Notes under the pieces: model-generated
What the model saw: only the letters and a program-made list of their open reading frames with translations
What the model was told of the DNA's origin: nothing
Database searches by the model: none
Translations under genes and position numbers: made by a program
DNA from: Takakia lepidozioides
Taxonomy: Eukaryota; Streptophyta; Takakiopsida; Takakiales; Takakiaceae
Assembly: GCA_030704615.1 (NCBI GenBank)
Contig: CM060734.1
Span: 21,886,001 to 21,950,000, forward strand
DNA length: 64,000 bases
Reading direction: 5' to 3'
Part shown: piece after piece, positions 44,912 to 64,000 of the stretch
Layout of the letters: every line of letters starts with the position of its first letter
Position numbering within the stretch: the stretch's first letter is position 1

Positions 44912-46310
44912 GGCTATGCTAAAGAAGGACCCTAGTTCAACTTCTTAGTGACACATGAAATGCACAAAAAAACAACCTCTAACTTGTGCCGTTCATTTTC
45001 ATGCATGTGACATGTAATTATCTTGTTACTACTTTATTCCAAACATGACACATAGCATTTGTTAGTACAGAAGTTCCTATTTTGGTTAAAATGGAACTTG
45101 TGTACTTGTCATACAAGTTTTCAAATTATAGAAATGTTTGGCATTACAAACAGACATGCAATGTGGTGGTTCCAAACATGACACATATGCATTTGTTAGT
45201 ACAAAAGTCCATATTTTGGTTAATATGAAACTGTTTTTCTTGAATACAAGTTTGCAAACTATTACTTTGGCCAGGGATCTTGTATTCTCTTCAGTTTAAG
45301 GTGGTGCATTAGTTGGAGTTAGGGGTCACATGCATCTTTGACCATTGACTACTGCTTTTGTTAGCTAAGTTTTTTTTTTTTTTTTTTTTTTTTTCTCTAT
45401 ATACATATGATGTAACATTTGCATATGCAATAAATACGTCGTATTCTATGTTATATAACTCCACTGCATACAATCTACAATGTGTGCATACAAATTTGTC
45501 ACATGCATATATAATAAGGGATTTTGTGCATGCATGCGCGCAACCTGTGCATATGGAATAGCAACCCCCCAAATGTTGCGCGCCATAAGGCATTGCACAA
45601 GACAATGCTCAATGGATTTCTAATTCTTGGAGACAAGTTGGGCAGAGGTGCGGGCCTTCCATAGCATTGTCATTGACTCCCTACAACAAGATCTGGGTTT
45701 CTTGACTCTCTATTTAACTATTTTTCCAGTCGTTTGAGACATTTATACTCTAACCCTTCGCAGTGAAACCCCAGTCCTAACGGTCAAAGTCGTTTCAGTC
45801 AAGCAGTCAAACAGGTTTTAATAGGTTGTGACAGTGAAATGTGAAATGTGACAATGAAATGTGTTAACTGCCATGGGTCCCACCCGATGTCCCAAAGTTG
45901 TATGACGTGTAGTAAAGTTATTTCACTGCAGTAAAATAGATTAACTGATTTTTGGGTGAATATATAGTGAAATTATTAACTGCATAGTGCAGGGTTTTAG
46001 TCTGAAATTTGAATCAGTGAAAATGCTAGTGTTTTAGTAAATATGCTTCACTATGGTATATATATATATATATATATAGGTTTTGATTGGTGTAGGTTTT
46101 GACTTGGTTTATATTGGTTTGTATTGGTTTAATATATAATTAGTGTTTAGGGTTATATATATATAGGTTTTGATTCGCTGCACTTCACTGAAAATATATT
46201 ATATTTATCTAATTTATTATTAATTAATTTATATATTATGTATAATTATAATTTATATTATATTATATATTTATACATACGTTATTATACATATATAATA
46301 CAAATGCAAT
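44912..46310. other. AT-rich stretch without genes
   Basis: Holds a 133-bp direct duplication (CCAAACATGACACATA.GCAT at 45,038 and 45,171), a T tract at about 45,371-45,394, and AT repeats at 46,057-46,077. Confidence 0.6.
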
Positions 46311-46314
46311 GCAG

Positions 46315-46610
46315 GTACCAAAAACATTTGGATGGCTCAAAACAATTTTTTTTCATAATAAAGAAAGACCCTGTTCACGGCCAAATGGAACTCAAAGTGG
46401 CAGCACCTATCGGGGCTTCCGTCAGATTGGAAGCTCATGTGGAAAGACGTTTGGAGAAAGGATAGGGCCGCAGAAATCTTTAGGTTTCTTTGGAAGCTAG
46501 CTAATCGGATTCTGCTTGTTTATACCTTCATTTCAGACTCCACCACTGCCTGCCCTGTGTGTTCGTCTGCAGCCCCAGAGTCCATTGAGCACTGTCTATT
46601 GGATTGCTGA
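46315..46610 (+). mobile_element. LINE zf-RVT fragment
   Basis: The + strand encodes LWKLANRILLVYTF and ACPVCSSAAPESIEHCLLDC, the zinc cluster after a LINE reverse transcriptase, ending in a TGA at about 46,609. Confidence 0.65.
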
Positions 46611-47631
46611 TTACCATGAGTTTAGGCGGGGGCACGATATTGAGATCGAGGAGTGGAGGATGTACTGGTCACCCGACTATGTCTCCATCACTAGAGGCAC
46701 TAGAGGCACAAGGGCAGCAGCCACACCGGCAGCTGCACCAGCAGCAGCAGCTACAACAGCAGCTTCCACGAGCAGTAGTGGGACTAGTGGTACAGAGGCT
46801 ACGACGTCCATCCAAGCTACTGCTGCACCAGCACCAAGTGGCGGTGCTTGCCTTCAACCCTGTTGTGGAGTTCTTTGAAGAGTTGAGAAAGAACTACCAA
46901 GGGGTGAGGACAGAGAAGTTGAGGAGCTTGCAAGAGTTCCAACGGAAGCCTACTAAGAGCTTGAGGGAGGCTTTTACTCGCATGAGGCGCTTGATTAATG
47001 TAACCCAAGAGGTTACGGAGGCTCAGGCAGTCCAGTTCTGGTACGGGATATTGGACAAGGAGCTGAGGAGAAGGGTGCGGGATGCAACTCTTCTACAAGC
47101 GGCCCAACCCACCTTAGCAAATGTGTTTTTGCTGGCAGAGCGGATAGAGCTCAATAGGAACGAGTGGACATGGTGGGATTTGCTAAGGAGGCACCACGGG
47201 GTAGTGGTGCTCCTAGCCAACAACTACCTCATCGTGCTCAAGGCAACAAGGGGGCTCATGTGAAGCCCAGGGAAGGGCAGAGAGGACCTCAGATGCAGGG
47301 GTCTCTCCCTTCATTTGCTGGCCAACAACGGGCGGATGTGGTGTGCTGGACATGTGGAGGACCCCATGTCAAGAAGGATTGCCCAGAGGGAGACAATGGT
47401 TTGGAACCGGCACAGCCTGCACAGTTGAAGTGTGGGCATTGTCGCAAGTACGGGCATAGAGAAGCCCAGTGTTATGGTTTGCATCCTGAGTTGCGCCCAG
47501 GCCAATTCCAAGGGAACAATGGTGGCCGGGGGCGAGGTGGAGCAGCCCAGAAAGAACGAGGTGGCCAGGCACGAGGTGCAGGCCAAGGGCAAGCTCAACA
47601 TGGCCTAAGGACGCGGAGGTCAGGGTGGTGA
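46611..47631 (+). mobile_element. LTR-retrotransposon gag with two zinc knuckles
   Basis: A Gln/Ala-rich start is followed by a gag capsid-like region (FFEELRKNYQG, LREAFTRMRRLI, FWYGILDKELRRRV, FLLAERIELN), a one-step frame change near 47,200, and CCHC knuckles CWTCGGPHVKKDC (one residue short of CX2CX4HX4C) and CGHCRKYGHREAQC (canonical). Gly/Arg-rich sequence ends it. No protease or RT follows. Confidence 0.75.
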
Positions 47632-47638
47632 CCAAGGC

Positions 47639-48289
47639 ATGGCCAACCGGCTTCAGCAGCTAGAGCAGAGGCTTGCTGCCATGGCCACAGCTCAGGTGGT
47701 ATCGGCTCCAAGGCCGGATGGTCCACCTCCTGCTCCTGAAGGAGGAGACTTGGGAGGCATGGGATTCATGTGCGGGGCAGCACTACCACTAGTGAGGGGT
47801 GCCACTACCACTACCACTATGTGCGGGGCAGGACTATCACTAGTGCAAGTGGAGTCAGCTGCAGCAGTGACTCGAGGAGCAGCACGAGTTCATGAGCCAC
47901 GGGGTGCGGAGGTGGAGTTGGATCCACAGCGTGGGGAGGCAAGCCGTCAGGCTAGGCTTCCTCAGTCATTCACATTGGCGGAGACAGTCTGGGCCTTCTT
48001 CAGGTTGAGCGATCCAGCCATGGCTATGGATACAAAAGAACCTCAGACGATGTGTTGCACCATCTGCCACCCCAACCGAGCTGAATCTGTGTCTTCCCGT
48101 AGCACAACACGCTCTAAGAAGGGCATAGTCAGGTATAACGCTAACCATGGTATCACTAGCATGAAGAAACACTTGGTTAACGAGCATGAGGAGGATCTGA
48201 AGAAGTATAAGGAATTTGCCAAGACTGTTGAGGTGAGTCTGCTAGGCAGAAGACTAAGAAGAGGAAAGGGGTCAATCCATCGTCCATAA
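47639..48289 (+). mobile_element. BED-finger ORF next to gag (hAT-type fragment)
   Basis: After a low-complexity lead the frame reads ETVWAFFRLSD, TMCCTICHP and GITSMKKHLVNEHEED. W, C..C and HL...H are the BED zinc-finger positions used by hAT transposases to bind DNA. The dimerisation (hATC) domain is absent. It lies in a different frame from, and eight bases after, the gag end. Confidence 0.6.
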
Positions 48290-49027
48290 CTTAGTTTTTT
48301 GGTACTGAAAATCCCTACAAAAAATGTGATGTGGACCACAAGAAGTTCATAGAGGATCTGGTCATGTACATTGCAAAAGCTGGAAGTTAGGAGATCGGGT
48401 CCCGATCTTTGACTTTCACTTGCTATAGCAGGTTGGTTTTGCCAGTCACCTGCCGATCAGGTCTCTCTTTTTGTGTGAAGCATGCATGGATGTGTGTGAA
48501 GCTTGCACACATGGAAGAAGGAGACCGGTAACACAACCGGCTTGTTCCGTCGCCAAGTCAACGGTCGGGCCCTTGGTCAAACCCATTCCAATGATGATGT
48601 CATTGGAAGGGGTCGGGGTCTACATGGAAACAGGCTCTAAGCCTCGTAGCAAAGGGGGACTATATTAGGATGGTACTGGTCTACCCTTAGGTTGTACGGC
48701 TGACACGTATTCGCCTGGTAGGTTCTCTCGTACCCACTATTGATACCGCGATAACCCTATATACCAGTACAACACTGATTTGAACCCCGAATCACCTGGG
48801 TTGTTCTTAGAGTTGCATAAAAAAATGAGACCTAAATTTAAATTTCTGTGACGCTGACGCTTGTTGACGCGACGCCAGAGCAACACTGTATTTTTTAGGG
48901 TTTCGGGTTCCATAGCCAGTGTATTGTGTGGAAGCAGGAGAGCGGTGCAGAGGAGACGCGAGGATCAATGAGGTGAGGCCTGCTGTTTCCATCCCTCTGT
49001 GCTTCTACTCTGGCGGGAGCCAACACT
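48290..49027. other. Intergenic region upstream of NAA25
   Basis: No coding signal; should contain the NAA25 promoter and 5' UTR. Confidence 0.6.
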
Positions 49028-56829
<7,802 letters not shown>

Positions 56830-57162
56830 TCTCTTCCACTGCTCGTGCTTCACACCAGCTTGCCTTCACACCTTCCAAGTTCCTTCTCTCGTGCACGTCC
56901 ATTCATCCATTCATCCATTCATGACTTGGAACATACATTTGGTCAAGATTTTCTTTCTGAACATAAATATTAGATTAACTTTAACTGTATTAGGTGAATG
57001 ATTTGAAGTTTACTAATTACCGTTACCTTCGTTAGTGTGCTGGACTTCGCGTGCATGTACAGTTACGATGGGTTTGCAGCTTCACGGCGCTCTTCGCACA
57101 ACACGGCGACTGTGCTGTGCTTGCCAGAAATTGCTCTGCTGCGCTGACATTGCGCGCTTGCA
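56830..57162. other. Intergenic region NAA25-DNAI7
   Basis: Short spacer with an ATTCATCC tetrad repeat at about 56,897-56,920; it must hold the NAA25 3' end and the DNAI7 promoter. Confidence 0.6.
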
Positions 57163-60100
57163 ATGCCTCCCAAATTGAGCAAGAAGGAGAAGGCGGCTTT
57201 GAAAAAGCTGGAGAAAGGTTCGTGGAATGTCCTGCTTTATTTGCATGTCTTTCCTTGTTGTTTTGAGTCCCTTTTGAGTACGGGAGGTAGACGAACAGCT
57301 TGTCAGATTCTCGTTGTCCGCGGTGTTCATTATTTGTGTCCCGCGGGAGGTTGTGATATGCACGGAAACTAGGTGCATATTGAGCAGGCGATCGTGGAAT
57401 TTAAGCAGTTCTGTTGCAAAGAATTCAGTATTTCATGAGTCTCGCACGCACCTGTATGTTTTTATCTAAGGAAGGAGGGAAAAGATTGCAAGACACTGGT
57501 TCGTTCAATGTGTAACACAGGTAGCCTGTTGTGCAGCACAATATGCGGAAATTGATCGCAGATTGGAACAAGGTACTGTGTGTATCCTCAACTCAGTAAG
57601 GCATAGTTACTCTGCATGCACTAGGAATGAGTGAATTGCTTCCGGCCTTAACTGTTTGATAATCGATGACTAGTGTTTGTACACTCGTAGCTTTCCTGAC
57701 CAGTCGCCTGACCGGCAATGCTAAGGTTTGCAGAACGGCTCCTGAAGGATATGCTGGAGGAGGCCAGGCTAAAGCTGGAAGCAAAGCTTGCCTATGAAGC
57801 GGAGCAGGCATGGTTGAAGGCTGAGAGGGGCGTCTGGCCGCTGAAACTGAAAGTCTGCACCCCTTCCTTACTTGGCGTAACGCCTCCTTAGCGAAGATTC
57901 AAGCCGACGCCCTTAGCGTGCTTGATGTATGAAGCTTTAACCGCAGGACTCACTAGTCTTTTTTTGTGCAACCCGGGACTCCTTGATTCAGACTTCTTCA
58001 AGTAGCGAAAAATTATCTTTCCATCCACTCCGTTCCAAGTGACATACTGTCCACAAATATGTGTGCATTGTGCCCTGACAACATCCTTTGGGTGGGAACT
58101 GGGCCAGTGGAATCAATATTTGGATACTTCAGGACTACCTCATGCTTCCAAGGAGAGCTCAGTCAACACTTACTTGGATGCTCTGTATGCTACGTTTGAC
58201 ACTGATTGTGACAGCATGCTGCAGACTCTGCTGGACATCTACAAGGTTGTGTCTCCTTGCCTTCTCTCCAGACTTAAGCTTGCAAAGATTGTGCAGCAAA
58301 AATGTTGCATTTTAAGTTTGATGTACAAAATGGGCTGGAGGAGTGGTACGGTCAAACATGATGTGATGTGTACACGTGATGTTGTACATCTGTGGTTGTT
58401 ACTACTAATGTGCAGGTGGCTGCAGTGGCATAGGAGCTTGCGTTAGGGGAGGACCAAAAGGGAAACGCTAAATTAGCTGCCAAGTAATTTATACTCCGGT
58501 TTCCTGTTAACTTGTACGAGAACTTGAATTGCCGAAGACGGTTATGGTCAGGTCCCACTTTTAAACGTAGTGGTTGGAGTATTGTACTACTGTGGGGTTA
58601 GAGTGTTGTGTTGCCTCGTCTTTCGGTTCATGAAGTGCTGGTGGGATCAGAAAGAGAAGTTAGACTGCAAGCAAGAGTTGCCAATGAAGGCATAAATCTG
58701 AGGGGAAAGAGTGCGGGTGTTGGGAGGCATGGTGTAGATATAGAGGCTACATGCAGAAGCTGGAGCAGGCGGCTAATACACGGCTGGACTGGACTGCCAA
58801 CTATCTCCTTCAAGTAAATGGTGCTGTCTTGTTATCCTTGCATGCATTTGCTCTCACCCTTGAGGATGCCTTGCACTGTTAATTGTGCTAGTTTTCTATT
58901 CCAAACAGTTGAAGTATGAGCAAGGTAGCAGATAGATCACTCAGATTGGAATACCGTAACACCCAGGAGGTATGGCTAGATTGCTATCATGGCTGTAAGA
59001 GATGACCCCACTGTGTGCATGTGCTCTTTACTACTGAAATCCATGAGGCTGGCTGGCAGCAGTCACATGACATCTGGAAGGAGAAGGGAGAGTGCATAGT
59101 TTGTGGGAAGGTCAGGGAGTGGAAGCTTGCATTGTGGATAAATCACGCCAAGAATCCATGTTTTCGTCTTCTCAAGCTGCCTGAGATCTCTATTGTCGTG
59201 AATCTCCCGAAAACATTTGCATTGGCCAATGTGGCTGTTCGGCTGCTACATCAGACTGTCAATCCTCTGTATCGGTCCCAAAATACGTACATACCCCTGG
59301 TGAGAGCTTCCGTAAACATTTGATTTACTTTTGTTACAAGGAAACCAAAATGTACTAAGAAACTACCAAATATCAAGCCTACAAACTAAATAGATCATTC
59401 GATCACTCTGTAGTTACGATTTTGACACAAGTGAACCTGACTGGTTAACTGCAATGAGAAGGCAAGGCTGTGGGTCACTTACATGGAAGCTGCTCTTGGA
59501 ATGAAGGGTGGAGTGTTCGTGATTGATGTGCTGGCTTTGCCAAATCCGCCCAAAGTTGTGAAGACTTGGACTCTTGAAAATAGTATGTTCAATCACGCTT
59601 CATGCTCATTCTCTACAATTGGAACGCATATTACTCTAGAGTCAAATGTGATTCCAAGTTACAGCCATTGATAACCCATAATGAACTATGGTTGTTCTCA
59701 TAACATTATCTATAGAGAAACCAAGCTGATAAAATGCCTATGCCATGTGACGTGAGTTGCAGTGGCAGCTACGGCAATGGTGCTGAACTTGGGGTATCCC
59801 ATTCCGGTTGTTGGACAGGCTGCCCCCAGTGCTGCTGCCCAAGCCAGTGTGCTTCCCATTGGTGTTGAGATGCATATCCCTGCCTTCATTATCCATTGGA
59901 ATCCCACTCCAGAGCTTGGGTGGTGGGATTCGGTAAATCTCCCCCCAATCTTCCTGTTTTATGCCCCTTAAGTGCCATCTTTGGGATGCTTTATATCTAG
60001 AAAAATGCGTGTATCGTCAGAGAATATGTGTGATGGGATGGGAAAAAGAGGCCTACCATCTTCATTGGAGGTTCACTCTGAAGGTGCGAAAGCCCAGAGC

Positions 60101-63100
60101 AGAAACCATGAAAGCAGGTGGCATGTTATGTTTATTGGAGTCCACTTTGAAGTGCCAGGCCTTACCTCGTGCATGGGCGTACGCCGTGGCAAGAGGGAGC
60201 GCGAGCACGTCCAGAAATTCACACATGAGAAAAAGAGAGAGAGAGAGGGAGATGTGTAATCTCCTGAGAGAATGCAGGCCTTTTATCCATTTGGTATTCA
60301 AGTCCAAGGATAGAACTACATTGTAGAGGGAGAGCCTTATGAGAATGGGTCTGGTATGCGCACTCCCTTACGGGGTGAGTGCATACCAAACACACTCCAT
60401 AAGGGACTGCCATACCAGGGGTTGGATGGTGGGTGCCCCCTCTCTCCCTCTCTCCAATTATCTGTTTGGGATTAACAATTTTTTTCCTAAGCCTATCTGG
60501 TTTGGAAATACCTTCTTTCTAATCCCTAATGGAATATGTTTTGGATTTCATCCATACCACACTGTTTGTGCCTCCCTCTTTGTTTGTTTTTTGATGTCAA
60601 AATGTGCCACACAGGGCCAGTCTGTCATATAACAAGCACTGAACATCTACACGACAACACCTGGCCAAGTTCGATCCCACCAATGTATGAGAAAGGAATG
60701 CTCCACTCTCAGCTCTCGTAGGTTGGTTAATGTGTGCTCGTTACATTTCTAAGATTTTCACTAGAGTATGTGCACAGGAAACACTGGAAAGGTAGGAGAT
60801 CTGATACTCTCACCCTGTGCACCCTCTGCACAGGAAGAACAGTGCTGGCAGATGGAGGGTATCACAGAGATTGCGTATGTGGCGGCTGAGCATAAACTGT
60901 CATTCCAGTCGACAAAAGCCAAGCCACTGGCTGTTGTTCAAGTACTTACAATTCTTAACATCTTACCAGCATTCAACTCCTCCAGACATGTGCAGGAACA
61001 ACTAGCATGCCTTGTAAAACCCCTTACAAGTAGAGGAAATCATTTGCATGTCAAAACACTAATACCCAAACCTTCAATCTGATGGAAAATGGAGTTTTCT
61101 ACAACCAGCTGATCTCTACAGCATATATAGAAACATGATTTTCCATGCAATATTGCTTAAAATTCTGGAACAAGGAAGGTTTCGAACACAAGTTTCTTGC
61201 AAGTGCACGCACGTCATTGAGTACAACCTTAATATACGTAAGACTCTTTCCCGATCTCTGTGATTTGCTTGCAGCAGTTGTATCTCGAAAGCATTCAATA
61301 TACATGTAGTTGGAAACTGGGCAGTGTGCATGTGGTCAGGATATCTCTACAGGAATTTGACTCCTGTGGTCAGTGGACAGTTGAGGGTGATGGTACACAG
61401 CTAATAGGGTTCCAAGGTGTGTGCAGAGCCGGGTGCGGCAGCTGCCATATACAGCATGGAACATCCGGCCCACTTCCAGCTGCACTTACTCTTCAGACAC
61501 CCAGTCTAAACATCTCCATCAGCATTGGTGATGGCTGGTGCCAGTTGCTAGACCCGCAAATTGCAGAATGCAGGGACATTCAAGCCCAGAAGCTGCCCCC
61601 TAAAGTTCTACTCAAGGTTCTTAACCATCTTTGAGGCCTTGACTAGGACCCCAAGTAACAAGAAAATGGCTAATCTGGTTGTATGAAGACTCCTCACTTG
61701 AATATTTGAGTGTGGGGGATGCTGGTAGGCACAATTTAGCGCACAAGATAGTAGTCTTTTGGGGTGAAGAGATACCAGCTACTTTTAGTTGGAGTGTTTC
61801 AGTGCACAGTGTGCGAGGGAAAGGTATTATTAATGGGTGCGCAAAGACCATTCACATTTAGCACACCTCATCACCATGTACATAATTGCATTCTTCACGA
61901 GATGTCTGAAATCATCTCCTGCACAACAAAACAGAGCTGTACAGGCTGGTGATTGTCTCCAGGATCTACTACATAGTTTCGTGTTTCATACTGTTTAGAC
62001 AACAGGTCAAGAATGGGCTCACTGGTCAAGGATTTCTTCAAAGAACTGGCAGGGTAAGATATAAGCAAGTGCGTTGTATATACATAACTGCTTCACTACT
62101 GTACTAATGTGTTAACGAAATGGCAACAGGAAGCCTGTGAACTAGTGTGTGATGCGAATAATTTTTGTGCTAACTACAGAATTTGTCACAATGCGGCTTG
62201 AGTTTGCTACCCGAGGATGATGATGCACCCTTCATTGATGCTACTCTGAAGGTATCTCTTCAAAACCTGATGGATCCATCAAATTGGGATACCTGTTGCT
62301 TAAGTATAAATCCTGCAGCACCAATATTCTTCCTATTTTTTTGATCGTTCACCATGGACGAGCAATTCCAATTGCGAGTTCCAGCTCAGATAGACCTTAT
62401 CATCAACTTTGCTTGGTGGCAATATGTTCATAGTGACAGTGATAATCAATATGGCATACTTTTGGTGAAATATTGAGGGGTGAAGTGGCACTATATGCCA
62501 CCTTCCTCCCTTCAGTTCCGAATAGTATCAATTGCTGCTGAGAGTTTACCATAATTGGTTTTTGAGCAAGCTTAAGAGTGTTTTCCTTTCGTTTGAATCA
62601 ATGTGACGCACCACACAACATGACAGCACAGTGAAGCCTCGCAAGTACTTTGGTCTTGCCCCTTCACTCCTACTTCACTGCAAAGAGGAAACGGAAGTGT
62701 TTCAGTCTCCTGCTTCCAAGGGCATGGTGAGGTCAAAAGCCATACCTGAGCACTACAATCAGACTTGCATGCCAACTATAGATGCCAGTAGTTGTATATA
62801 TCAGAATCTGTAAGCAGTAGTCGTCGTGAGGGCTTTGCCTGACACTCGTTACAACTGGGGGGTCGTTGCCCAACTGTAAAAAGGAGGTCGAAGTGGAAAA
62901 GATTATATGCCGCGACATGGCCCTGGCAGTGCCCGCCTTCACACTGGCCAGCAGCAGCTTGAACGCCACAGTGGGTAGCGATGTCTGTGTCGTGCGTATT
63001 CAGGAAATTCCCGAAGCTCTCTATCCTGGTGCCTCATTTTCTTCCATCCCATTAGACCTAAAAAAAAAAAAACCGCGGACGTTATAAAGCACCATTTCAT

Positions 63101-63790
63101 TTCTCTCGTCATAAAGTTCCATTTCACTCATTTCATTTGTCTTTCTAGTCCAGTGTACCCAGAGACTCTGAGGACCAATTACTTGGACTTAGTTGCCATA
63201 GAAACTCTGTGTCAGCGATTGAGGTCTAGATTTTCATGGTATGGTGGGTCATGCATGGTCGGGGAGCAGAGCAAAGTGGTGAAGACGGTGGTATACAGGA
63301 CCAAGGGCAGTTCACTGCTGCACTACTCTGACAAGCTTCCGAATTACGCTGATCACGTAGCTGGCGGTATCAACCCCATCGCCTCTTTCCTTGCACTTAA
63401 TTGCTCCACATCTGAACGTGCCTAGTTGATGTACCGAACTTGCATGAGCATCTAGAGCCATCCAGCAAATCAATTGGACCGATTTCGCGACTTACACGCA
63501 ACCATCACACGCTCATAGTTGGGTACGCTGAAATCGAATGCTGCAGGATCTGTAAAGTTGCCACTGCTACAGGTTGTTGATAGCAAGACACTTGAGTAAT
63601 ATGTTACAAAATACGTTGTGACACATTGTGCGCGTGTTGATGCTCTACAGTATCATTCGAGTATGCTGATGACTCTGCGCGGCAACTGCTTGGACACATC
63701 CCGAACGAAGATGAGTCGGGCAATCCGGCCTTCACGGAGTGTGTGAAGGACCTGGCTTACGCTCTCCGCCTCTTCAGCTTTGGGCCCTGA
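57163..63790 (+). CDS. DNAI7: DNAI7/CASC1 (IC97-like) axonemal dynein factor
   Basis: ATG at 57,163 gives MPPKLSKKEKAALKKLEK, the basic start of this family; an exon near 57,730 adds a Glu/Lys/Ala coiled coil (LLKDMLEEARLKLEAKLAYE). Then: W..YLDTSGLP...NTYLDAL near 58,110; KLEQAANTRLDWTANYLLQ near 58,755; LALWINHAKNPCFR, then ISIVVNLPKTFALANVAVRL near 59,130-59,250; GGVFVIDVLALPNPPKVVKT near 59,505; FIIHWNPTPELGWWDS near 59,885; WQMEGITEIAYVA...LAVVQ near 60,845; ISIGDGWCQLLDP near 61,520; LLPEDDDAPF near 62,205; ICRDMALAVPAFTLASSS near 62,910; a last exon 63,652-63,790 ending LRLFSFGP and TGA. In algae and animals IC97/DNAI7 is an inner-arm dynein component needed for ciliary motility. About 15 exons; some small internal ones, for example near 58,910 and 61,990, are not resolved. 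Confidence 0.8.
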
Positions 63791-64000
63791 TTTGGCTTAT
63801 ACTCTCCAATCCGCAACTTGCTGGATACATCCTCAGGCAGAAGACGGTGTGTGCAAGAGCATTACCACACCCATGACAATCGTGAGGGGTGAGTTCCGAA
63901 GACATGGTTGGTGAAGCAATCTCAAAATAGCAGAAACCTTCCCAGCCAGCATCTTTGATTTCAAGTCTCTTGCGCTTCGAATTATAAACACAACTGTTCC
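63791..64000. other. Flank downstream of DNAI7
   Basis: A partial repeat of the last exon theme (TTTGGCTTATACTCTCC) follows the stop; no gene start seen before the window ends. Confidence 0.4.

Overview
The window looks like nuclear DNA from a land plant with flagellated sperm, most likely a fern or lycophyte (inference). The right-hand 15 kb carries two intron-rich host genes on the + strand. One is NAA25, the auxiliary subunit of the NatB N-terminal acetyltransferase. The other is a DNAI7/CASC1 (IC97) axonemal dynein factor, which flowering plants lack. The left-hand 48 kb is a dense, nested layer of transposable elements and broken pieces of organelle-related genes.

Layout. 0-2.3 kb: two LINE pieces in opposite orientation, one with a recognisable AP-endonuclease domain and tandem 5' monomers. 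2.4-4.3 kb: an unidentified, possibly broken multi-exon gene on the - strand. 5.6-15.3 kb: LINE remnants, a solo LTR, and at least eight copies of three tRNA-headed SINE families. 15.6-18.6 kb: fragments resembling OSB (PDF-motif) genes and the C-terminal half of an N6/N4-type DNA methyltransferase. 18.6-28.3 kb: the most interesting unit. A Mutator-like (MULE) transposase gene on + lies head-to-head with a - strand gene that reads as a ParB-like domain followed by a DNA methyltransferase-like domain. Two introns of the second gene carry about 14 copies of a palindrome with consensus GAATGTCGTCAACGACATTC. Short inverted termini and GTGAGCG palindromes lie on both sides. 28.6-29.3 kb: three correctly spliced EF-Tu exons, followed by PPR fragments. 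30-33 kb: minisatellites, a hairpin tandem repeat and a LINE fragment. 33.6-41 kb: two different Ty3/gypsy elements on the - strand, one with LTR, polypurine tract and an extra 3' ORF, joined at an LTR tip. 41.5-44.5 kb: a PPR pseudogene that has expanded into a tandem array of about 630 bp. 44.5-48.3 kb: a second MULE fragment, a LINE piece, a gag with zinc knuckles and a BED finger. 49.0-56.8 kb: NAA25. 57.2-63.8 kb: DNAI7.

The most notable possibility is that the transposase and the ParB-methyltransferase-like gene form one mobile element whose own introns hold an array of binding-site-like palindromes. Frameshifts, many at homopolymers, and altered catalytic motifs mean this copy is probably inactive, although some of the frameshifts could be assembly errors. 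All family assignments are from reading motifs; no database search was possible.
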